Shown one piece after another: positions 57,356 to 64,000 of a DNA stretch of 64,000 bases. The translations under genes were made by a program, and so were the position numbers. The stretch is from JACDAE01 sp963744875 (GTDB lineage Bacteria; Chloroflexota; Ktedonobacteria; Ktedonobacterales; Ktedonobacteraceae): the NCBI GenBank assembly GCA_963744875.1, contig CAVUVQ010000036.1, positions 1-64,000 on the forward strand. The letters run 5' to 3'. The notes under the pieces were generated by a model. The model worked only from the letters and a program-made list of their open reading frames with translations. It did not search any database and was not told the DNA's origin. The first letter of the stretch is position 1, and the number at the start of each line of letters is the position of its first letter.

Positions 57356-58657
57356 ATGCGATCAACCCGACTCTATACATATATCCCCGTCATCCTGCTC
57401 TGTTCCATGTTGATTGCAGGATGTAATCCTGCAAATACGACGATAGCAACTACAAAGAACCTGCAAACACCGACGCCGCTACAACTTACTGCATTCCCCT
57501 GGAAGTCAAATGCTCTTCCCGTTCCAGGTAGCCCATTACTCTCCTATGCAGTCTCGCCTGTTGACTCCGAAACCGTGTACGCCTGTACTGGAAATGGTGC
57601 TTCGATTACGCTCTGGAACACACATGACGCCGGACAACGCTGGTCCTCAATCCCCTTGCCGCCAACTTCTGGGACCGCTTGCTCTTTCTCAATTGCTGCT
57701 TCTCAACCCCAACGTATCGCTTTTCTGGTGAATAATCCATCCAATGCCCAACGTCCCTGTGACCGCGACACCTTATATCTCAGTACGGATAGTGGAAGCA
57801 CCTGGAAGCATCTTTTGCATACGTCCGTCGCACCCCAGGGAGCAAAGAACGGTTATTGTACGATTACGGCAACAGCCCACCACCTCTACATGTGGTACTC
57901 CTATGCTAGCGGACAGAACACACCACAATTGAGTCTACTGGAGCGCACCGACAATGACGGGGCTACCTGGTCGCGAGCCGACACCGCTTTCGGAACAGGA
58001 AAATTGTTCTTCCCTCCTGAGGTGGGCAAAGATGAAAACCTGGCAATCAGTGTACGAGGCGCAAATGATGCCTCTAATACTGAAGCGTCCCTCTGGATGA
58101 GCCACAACGCTGGACGTTCCTGGCAGCGGATGGGACCACTTCCCGCACAGGTTGGTATCTTTTTGCTTACCACCCCACAGCAGGGAGCTTCCTGGCCCAC
58201 GCCAACAACCCCATTCTATGCTCTGGTTGATGAGCAAATTCCCTCCAACCTGTATGCATTGCGGGCCTTTGAGAGCACAGATGGTCGGCAATGGTTTGCC
58301 GTTCCTCCACTACCAACCATCCATGCAACGCAAGCACATCCCGGCCTGCTCCAATCGTTAAGCGTTACAGGTGATGGTCATCTCCTCGCCTTTGGTGTCG
58401 ATCCAAAAGTAGGCGTGCCAACACCTAACAACATTGGGCAAAAGCCAATGAATACCTTCTGGCTCTGGAGCTGGAATTCTCACGCAACTCGCTGGCAGGT
58501 TCTCTCTTCCCCACTCACCCATCTTGCTGATGAGGGTTGTGGGCTGTGCTGGAGTGGGCAACTTTCCAGCGATTTAGACCATACACGCGTTCTCTCCGTT
58601 TATTATTGGAACGACACGAACAGTTTCTCTCGTGTACGCCTCCCTGATCTTGCCTGA
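57356..58657 (+). CDS. Asp-box (BNR-like) lipoprotein
   Basis: 433 residues. The N-terminus has a lipoprotein signal: basic start, LYTYIPVILLCSM and the lipobox LIAGC (Cys near residue 23). Asp-box motifs of the SxDxGxxW type recur: NTHDAGQRWSS, STDSGSTWKH, RTDNDGATWSR and MSHNAGRSWQR. These mark a beta-propeller like that of sialidases and photosystem assembly factors. Catalytic sialidase residues were not found. It is probably anchored outside the membrane and binds a ligand. Confidence 0.8.
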   Translation: MRSTRLYTYIPVILLCSMLIAGCNPANTTIATTKNLQTPTPLQLTAFPWKSNALPVPGSPLLSYAVSPVDSETVYACTGNGASITLWNTHDAGQRWSSIPLPPTSGTACSFSIAASQPQRIAFLVNNPSNAQRPCDRDTLYLSTDSGSTWKHLLHTSVAPQGAKNGYCTITATAHHLYMWYSYASGQNTPQLSLLERTDNDGATWSRADTAFGTGKLFFPPEVGKDENLAISVRGANDASNTEASLWMSHNAGRSWQRMGPLPAQVGIFLLTTPQQGASWPTPTTPFYALVDEQIPSNLYALRAFESTDGRQWFAVPPLPTIHATQAHPGLLQSLSVTGDGHLLAFGVDPKVGVPTPNNIGQKPMNTFWLWSWNSHATRWQVLSSPLTHLADEGCGLCWSGQLSSDLDHTRVLSVYYWNDTNSFSRVRLPDLA

Positions 58658-58793
58658 TTTTTTCTCCTGACAGACGCATGCTTAGTAAAAAATACTGTCT
58701 TTACCGGATGACAATCGCGACATTTCGCGTTATCATACTAGAATGTTACTTAGCGGCACGGATTTATAGCATCGTTCCATAGGAGAATACGCA

Positions 58794-59219
58794 ATGCAGG
58801 ATATAGCACCAGAGGTGGTATCTATCGCGGATGCCTGCCTGGGTGGTCTGCAAGGACGTTCAGCACTGTTAGTAGGGCCAGAAGAGCTACGTTACCCTTA
58901 TATGAAATTATTACGCGCGTTGAGAATGAAATATGTGTATGAAGAGGATACGCCCGCCCACATCTCTTATATTCTCCCACATGTGCAACTATTGATTAGC
59001 CTGCCTTCTTACGAAACAGGGCAAAAAAACTCTCTATTGAGCGCAGCCCGCATCGCAACCGGCTGTGATGGACGGCATATCCCCTTGCTCATTTTTGACC
59101 TTGCTCCATACCCCTCTGCTTCTGTCGAGGAACTGGCTGGCTTACTTCCCACAGTTTGCCTGTATACGCCCGATGATTTACGTAATATTCTGGACAAAGA
59201 GATGGCGAAGGCATCTTGA
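58794..59219 (+). CDS. HemA-like (glutamyl-tRNA reductase) domain protein
   Basis: 141 residues, with ATAGGAGAA before the ATG. IADACLGGLQGRSALLVGPEE resembles the NAD(P)-binding domain of glutamyl-tRNA reductase. The catalytic N-terminal domain with its Cys is missing and the glycine motif is altered (VGPEELRY). LLISLPSYETGQ and VCLYTPDDLRNILD agree with the rest of that domain. It lies 87 nt before ispH. It may be a remnant or a small regulator; the identity is by weak resemblance. Confidence 0.55.
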   Translation: MQDIAPEVVSIADACLGGLQGRSALLVGPEELRYPYMKLLRALRMKYVYEEDTPAHISYILPHVQLLISLPSYETGQKNSLLSAARIATGCDGRHIPLLIFDLAPYPSASVEELAGLLPTVCLYTPDDLRNILDKEMAKAS

Positions 59220-59306
59220 TAGGTATGATACACTCATAATAACTATTCTATACGTCAAAATGACACGAATGTTTTGTTTGTAGGGAATTACCCATACGAG
59301 GTTCCG

Positions 59307-60188
59307 ATGGAAGTCATAAAAATTTCTCCCCGTGGCTATTGTTATGGGGTTGTTGATGCATTACAGATCGCACGCCAGGCCGCCAAAGATGCTACCTTGC
59401 CACGCCCCATTTATGTGATTGGGCAGATCATTCACAATCGGCACGCCATCGATGAATTGACAAAGATGGGTATCATAACCCTCGATGGTCCCGATAGAGC
59501 TACTATTCTGGAACAGGTCTCCGAAGGCACTGCCATCTTTACAGCACACGGCGTCTCGCCTGAGGTCAAACGCCGGGCGCAGGAACGCGGCATGCACTGC
59601 ATCGATGCCACCTGCCCCGATGTTACCGTGACGCACGATCTTGTACGCAATCTGGTGGCGCAAGCCTACTATATCCTGTATGTGGGAAAAAAAGGCCATC
59701 CGGAACCAGAAGGTGTCATGGGCGAAGTACCCGGACATATCAGCCTGGTCGAGACGGAAGCTGATGTAGATACATTGGTACTAACAAAAGAGCAGGAAGC
59801 GAAAATCGCGGTCTCAACGCAGACGACCCTCTCTTTGTGGGATACACATCGGGTGATTCAACACATCAAAGCGCGTTATCCCCACGCCGAGGTTCACGTT
59901 GATATCTGTAATGCTACTCAATCGCGCCAGGAAGCGGTTGCAGAACAGGCAAAAGGCTCTGACCTGACCGTAGTCGTCGGTGATCCACGCAGCAATAACA
60001 CCAATCGTCTGGTACAGGTCTCACAGGATCTGGCTGGCGTCCCTGCTGTACGCATTGAGGATCTTTCACAATTGGATACAGCATGGCTTAAAGGCAAAAA
60101 ACGTGTCGCCGTTACTGCTGGCGCATCAACTCCAAGTCAGTTGACGCGCGAAGTTATTCGTTATCTGGAACAATATCAGGCTGATTAA
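59307..60188 (+). CDS. ispH: 4-hydroxy-3-methylbut-2-enyl diphosphate reductase
   Basis: 293 residues from the ATG at 59307, with ACGAGG upstream. Last step of the MEP isoprenoid pathway, forming IPP and DMAPP. Three cysteines bind the 4Fe-4S cluster: SPRGYCYGV, IDATCPDVT and DICNATQSRQ. AHGVSPEVK, HPEPEGVMGE and TQTTLS are conserved substrate residues. VTAGASTPSQLTREVI closes the protein. It sits between the HemA-like gene and the helicase-associated gene. Confidence 0.97.
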   Translation: MEVIKISPRGYCYGVVDALQIARQAAKDATLPRPIYVIGQIIHNRHAIDELTKMGIITLDGPDRATILEQVSEGTAIFTAHGVSPEVKRRAQERGMHCIDATCPDVTVTHDLVRNLVAQAYYILYVGKKGHPEPEGVMGEVPGHISLVETEADVDTLVLTKEQEAKIAVSTQTTLSLWDTHRVIQHIKARYPHAEVHVDICNATQSRQEAVAEQAKGSDLTVVVGDPRSNNTNRLVQVSQDLAGVPAVRIEDLSQLDTAWLKGKKRVAVTAGASTPSQLTREVIRYLEQYQAD

Positions 60189-60202
60189 TTTTATGAGGAG
60201 TT

Positions 60203-62476
60203 GTGGCGTTGAGGATAAGTACAACAAATACGTATGATCTGGAACAGGCTCTAGAAGCTGCTTCAGAGGAACAACGTAAAGAGTATTTTCGTCTTTGGGG
60301 TCTGACCGGCGAGACGTACAGGAACTTTGAACAGTACCTGGGAATCATCATAGAAAGCCTGGAAGAGCCTATCTGCGCCCGCTTTGTATGGGAATACATT
60401 ACACCCGATGAACGCCAGATCCTCTATCATTCCATGTCTTATTCCGCACGCGACGGCCTGCGTCGTGATGCATTACAAAAGAAGGCACAGATCTCACCTG
60501 AACGCTACGAGCCAGCCGTCGATAGTCTCGTACAAAAATTGCTCCTCTATCAAAGACAAGAAAATATAGACGCGAGCAAAATTGGACATCATCCTCAGCT
60601 TCCACATGACACCTCAGCAAAAGGGAAAAATACTGTTGCCATGCTTTACCCTTTTGATGATTATCTGACCACGCTCTATAACGTTGGGCGCGAGATATTC
60701 ACTCCATTGGGTGATCGCTCAAAGAAGCCTTTTGCTGAAATCGTAATGGGCCTTGATATCGAGACACAATCTGAAATCTATCAAAGCTATACCATAAAGT
60801 GGGGAAAATACCATTCACGCAGCGAATTCGGAGAGATGATCGCCAAAAAGTTGCTTCAGGTGGATGAGCCACTCGACTATCTCTCCGAATTCGCTGGCAA
60901 TGCACGCGACATCTATGTATGGCTACGCCAACAGGGTGGGCAGGCAACTATGCAGGAAGTACGTGCGCATAGTGGTCTGGACGATAGCTCTCTTGCACCA
61001 GTAATCTACGAACTTGAAAGTGCTGCTCTCGCTTTTGACACCCTCACACGTGAGGGACGCATCCTGTTTATTCCGCAAGATATATTCTTACGCCTGAAAC
61101 CTATCGAGACCAATACTGCCAACACAGTCATAGAGTTACCTGTAGCCGCCGTTTCAGAAGATTATGTACCCGCTGCGATTCGTCCCAGTGAGATGGCGAT
61201 CCCATATGATCTGGCATACATAATAAACGCCATCTATCAGCAAACCATCGAACCAACACAGGTAGGAAGGGTTCCCAAGCGTATCGCAAACAAGATTCGG
61301 ACCCAACTACGCGGTCAGGTGCGTCCGGATTATCAATACGACGATAATTACATGGAGATGCTCCTGGATGTTGCCAAAGAAAACGGACTGGTACAACTCC
61401 CCAAAGCTCCATTACCAGAAATCAAAGATCATTACGAACCGGGAGATCGCCTCTCCTGGTGGGCAAGCCTGGATCTTCGCGGGCAAGCTGCATACCTGCT
61501 GCACTCCTGGCAAAAGAGTTTCCGCTGGGATGATCTAGAGGGCACCCACTATCGCGCCTGGGACCCCTATGCCTGGAAACCTATGGCGGGACGCGAGATC
61601 CTGCTGAAACATGTGGCTAACTGCACACCAGGACGCTGGTATACCGTCGCCTCCCTCTTACAAAAGATCTGGGACGAAGATCCATTTGTTATGCATCCCC
61701 AGACACCCTACACACGCAAAAACGGACCCAGTAAAACCAGAGAGACGCGCGAAAAATGGGAGAGAGGTGATGGCGAAACTTATATCGGCATGCTCTCCTC
61801 AACGCTCCACGAACTTGGCATCGTTGACCTTGGTTATGATCGTGCCAACGCACTCGAAGCACAACAACAACTTAACCCAACCGCGTTTATGCTCACTGAG
61901 ATGGGCGCATCCATTCTACCCCTGATTGGAGATAATCCACCTCAGGCAGACACAAACTCGCGTACGCTGATCGTCCAACCTAGCTTTGAGTTGCTGATTC
62001 TGCAACCAGACATGCCCACACTCTATAGCCTTCTTCCCTTCACTCAGATCACCCAGGCCAACATGGTCAGCCGTCTCACACTCACTCGCACATCCCTCTT
62101 ACGCGCATTGGAAGGCGGCAAAAACGTTGAGCACATTATACATATATTAGAGGAACACAGTCAGAAAGAACTCCCACAGAATGTAGTTTATAGCTTGAAT
62201 GATTGGGCCAGATCCTACAAAGGCACCCGCCTCTCTCATGTACTACTTCTGGAAGTATCGAGCGAGGCCGTCGCTACCCAACTTAATAACTCAACGAAAC
62301 TCAAAGCATCGGGCTTACGTCAACTCGGTCCCTTTATCTTTGCTCTCAACAGCGATAGCAATATCAAACAACTGAAGCAAGCCCTTGAGCAAGAAGGTAT
62401 CTCCGTTCAGATCAGCGGCAATATCTTCATCGCACGTAGCAATCGTGCCACAACTATTTACGACATGCATCGATAA
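60203..62476 (+). CDS. Helicase-associated domain protein (XPB/Ssl2 N-like)
   Basis: 757 residues with a GTG start at 60203 preceded by GAGGAG. There are no helicase Walker motifs. The C-terminal part matches the helicase-associated C_3 type domain: TLIVQPSFELLILQPDMPTL, SRLTLTRTSLLRALEGGKNV, LPQNVVYSLNDWARSYKG. The middle and N-terminal parts have winged-helix-like segments (GQATMQEVRAHSGLDDSSLA). Such genes are often found beside XPB-like helicases in Actinobacteria and Chloroflexota; none is in this window. It ends overlapping the convergent gene at 62454 by 23 nt. Confidence 0.75.
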   Translation: MALRISTTNTYDLEQALEAASEEQRKEYFRLWGLTGETYRNFEQYLGIIIESLEEPICARFVWEYITPDERQILYHSMSYSARDGLRRDALQKKAQISPERYEPAVDSLVQKLLLYQRQENIDASKIGHHPQLPHDTSAKGKNTVAMLYPFDDYLTTLYNVGREIFTPLGDRSKKPFAEIVMGLDIETQSEIYQSYTIKWGKYHSRSEFGEMIAKKLLQVDEPLDYLSEFAGNARDIYVWLRQQGGQATMQEVRAHSGLDDSSLAPVIYELESAALAFDTLTREGRILFIPQDIFLRLKPIETNTANTVIELPVAAVSEDYVPAAIRPSEMAIPYDLAYIINAIYQQTIEPTQVGRVPKRIANKIRTQLRGQVRPDYQYDDNYMEMLLDVAKENGLVQLPKAPLPEIKDHYEPGDRLSWWASLDLRGQAAYLLHSWQKSFRWDDLEGTHYRAWDPYAWKPMAGREILLKHVANCTPGRWYTVASLLQKIWDEDPFVMHPQTPYTRKNGPSKTRETREKWERGDGETYIGMLSSTLHELGIVDLGYDRANALEAQQQLNPTAFMLTEMGASILPLIGDNPPQADTNSRTLIVQPSFELLILQPDMPTLYSLLPFTQITQANMVSRLTLTRTSLLRALEGGKNVEHIIHILEEHSQKELPQNVVYSLNDWARSYKGTRLSHVLLLEVSSEAVATQLNNSTKLKASGLRQLGPFIFALNSDSNIKQLKQALEQEGISVQISGNIFIARSNRATTIYDMHR

Positions 62477-62765
62477 GCTGCATTGCCTGCTCTCGTGCAC
62501 CCAGTTTCGTCAACGTGAGAACCTGTTGAAAGATTGCATGCCGCAGCAGACTGCAGCGAAACTTATATTCGGCCTCGTCCCTGACACGCTCCTGACGCTG
62601 TTCAAATTTACGCAACTTCAATGCAAAGAAGGCCAGACGTAACAACTCAAAACCACGAATCTGGTCTGCCGTCTCTAATTGACTATCCCTCGGAAAAGTT
62701 GAGAAGAGCATATTTTCATTATCAGAACTTTTTTGCATCATTTTATCTTGTGAACTGCGTGGCAT
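62454..62765 (-). CDS. Hypothetical basic helical protein
   Basis: 103 residues from the ATG at 62765, with GGAAGAGG upstream. Mostly charged helices (LAFFALKLRKFEQRQERVRD, LLRHAIFQQVLTLTKLG). No membrane span or known motif. It overlaps the end of the helicase-associated gene tail-to-tail. Function unknown. Confidence 0.6.
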   Translation of the reverse strand: MPRSSQDKMMQKSSDNENMLFSTFPRDSQLETADQIRGFELLRLAFFALKLRKFEQRQERVRDEAEYKFRCSLLRHAIFQQVLTLTKLGAREQAMQLIDACRK

Positions 62766-63112
62766 ACATTTACCTCTTCCTGCTAACATTGCAGTAACAT
62801 TTCGTGTGCATCACTACTTTCCATATTTTCCATCTAGAAGATACTGTACTCGTTAAAGGCTAAATTTCAGTTGAGAAAAAGGTAGGAGTCCGGTTAAGAA
62901 TGGACTTTAGTCCTTTAGCTTTCACTATCTCAGGTAATTAAGCGCTACCACGCCCCAGTTGTCTCTCCTTTGCTCCTGAATAGATACTGAATAATTTGTG
63001 CATAATTAAAGACAAAATACTCTCTCACTGTAAAATATATGGCATACTTGCAGATATCATATACTCACAACGGGCTGAGGATGCCCACCAGGTTGTATCA
63101 AGGAGGATTGTT
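62766..63112. other. Intergenic region before the GH30 gene
   Basis: No gene is supported. GGAGTCC near 62889 and GGACT repeats further on could pair into a leader structure. AT-rich stretches from 62990 to 63060 may hold a promoter, but no clear -35/-10 pair was found. Confidence 0.35.
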
Positions 63113-64000
63113 ATGCGTACCCATACGCCGCGACTTTTGTTATGCGTTCTGGTAATAACCAGCATTGTAGGCATGATATTTATACGCTCCGCCGTTCATG
63201 CGGCAACACCACCCGTTCAGGTCTGGCTGACGACCTCCGATGGAGTTAATCACCTGACACGCCAGAGCGATATCCAATTTTCTGGTGCAGGATCATCTCC
63301 AACCATTGCGGTCGATGATACCCAACACTTACAACAAATGGATGGCTTTGGAGCCGCCATCACCGATTCTTCAGCGTGGCTAATCTACAATCACATGAGC
63401 ACAAGTCAGCGCAACACGCTAATGACAAATCTGTTCGGGACCAGTGCGAGTAATCCAACCAGCATTGGTCTAAGTTTTGTGCGCATCCCAATGGGAGCGT
63501 CAGACTTTTCGGTCACGGGTGCTTACTCTTATGATGATCTGCCCGCCGGTCAGACCGATCCGACCCTGGCAAAGTTCTCGATTGCCCACGACACAAGCTA
63601 CATTTTGCCCGTGCTACAGCAGGCTTACCAGTTAAATCCTTCCATTAGATTTATGGCTAATCCCTGGAGTCCTCCCGCCTGGATGAAGACGAACGGCTCG
63701 ATGATTGGTGTCGTCAATGGTCAGACTGGCACGCTCATCTCGTCCGACTATGCTCCACTGGCACAGTATTTCGTCAAGTTTATTCAGGCGTACCAGGCAC
63801 AGGGCATTCCCATATACGCAATCACGCCGCAGAACGAGCCGTTATATGTTCCCCCAGATTATCCTGGCATGTCCTGGGCTGCAAGCGATGAAAGTTCTTT
63901 TATCAAGAACAACCTTGCTCCAGCACTGACGAGCGCGAACCTGCACCCCAAAATCCTTGGCTATGATCACGACTGGAGCGGCCAGAGCTACGCACAGACG
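63113..64000 (+). CDS. Secreted GH30-family glycosidase (partial)
   Basis: Open from the ATG at 63113 (AAGGAGG upstream) to the window edge, 296 residues seen. The signal peptide LLLCVLVITSIVGMIFI is cut near AVHAAT. The catalytic TIM barrel follows: QQMDGFGAAITDSSAWLIY, SFVRIPMGASDFSV, RFMANPWSPPAWMKTNGSM and ITPQNEPLYVPPDYPGMSW, where Glu242 (PQNEP) is the expected acid/base. DHDWSG follows. The nucleophile Glu and the C-terminal beta domain lie outside the window. GH30 includes glucosylceramidases and beta-1,6-glucanases; the substrate is not decided. Confidence 0.9.
   Translation, partial: MRTHTPRLLLCVLVITSIVGMIFIRSAVHAATPPVQVWLTTSDGVNHLTRQSDIQFSGAGSSPTIAVDDTQHLQQMDGFGAAITDSSAWLIYNHMSTSQRNTLMTNLFGTSASNPTSIGLSFVRIPMGASDFSVTGAYSYDDLPAGQTDPTLAKFSIAHDTSYILPVLQQAYQLNPSIRFMANPWSPPAWMKTNGSMIGVVNGQTGTLISSDYAPLAQYFVKFIQAYQAQGIPIYAITPQNEPLYVPPDYPGMSWAASDESSFIKNNLAPALTSANLHPKILGYDHDWSGQSYAQT

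Noticed and set aside
1..64000. tRNA and rRNA genes.
   Set aside because: No cloverleaf with a GGTTCGAATCC-type arm or rRNA signature was found by eye; a covariance search would settle this.

Overview
The window looks like a chromosomal segment of a Chloroflexota bacterium, most likely of the class Ktedonobacteria. This is an inference from gene content: very large YD-repeat (RHS) proteins, a heavy load of decayed insertion sequences plus a group II intron with an HNH-type maturase, secreted G1 (eqolisin-like) peptidases, a DUF4388 protein, a lipoprotein with Asp-box repeats and a GH30 glycosidase. No rRNA, tRNA or CRISPR array was recognised.

Region 1 (1-21.7 kb) is an accessory island. It holds two nearly identical modules of about 5 kb in inverted orientation (about 3100-8157 and 16385-21420). 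Each module has a secreted G1 peptidase, a shared divergent promoter region and an RHS protein whose C-terminus points to the centre. The left peptidase is frameshifted and the right one is intact. The left RHS gene is intact and the right one has a 1-nt deletion at its core/tail junction. Between the modules lie a transposase gene split by an IS630 and an IS5 at one TA, an IS66-type remnant, an IS3 element and a group II intron. To the left (1-1250) are orphan RHS C-terminal fragments. All three complete RHS tails are unrelated, about 80 residues, hydrophobic, Gly/Ala-rich and bracketed by cysteines. Two of them are followed by a small multi-spanning membrane protein. This looks like a polymorphic toxin/immunity locus with membrane-acting tails; that function is inferred.

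Region 2 (21.9-37.8 kb) is mostly ordinary chromosome: uvrC, an FmdB-type zinc ribbon protein, a histidine kinase, a DUF4177-like protein, a DUF4388 protein, an SDR oxidoreductase with an apparently leaderless promoter, a PTPS/QueD-family enzyme overlapping a GT4 glycosyltransferase, glutamine synthetase, a three-gene membrane/XRE regulator operon, an M16 peptidase homologue with an altered zinc motif, a LacI regulator followed by a cluster of DnaA boxes, an ArsR/SRPBCC pair and a spermidine-synthase-like membrane protein.

Region 3 (37.8-64 kb) holds a STAND-like ATPase with TPRs, an ABC-2 type exporter, a sigma/anti-sigma-like pair, fmt, two small membrane proteins, and a minus-strand run with cell envelope and housekeeping roles: uppP, mltG, the yqgF/ruvX-type nuclease, a large membrane protein with a baseplate-J-like ectodomain, an FtsA/PilM-like ATPase and alaS. 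A plus-strand run follows: a kinase-like membrane protein, an Asp-box lipoprotein, a HemA-like domain protein, ispH, a helicase-associated-domain protein and the start of a GH30 glycosidase that leaves the window.

A family of short hairpin repeats whose ends read GTAGGG/CCCTAC is scattered through intergenic DNA, and one copy lies inside a coding sequence.
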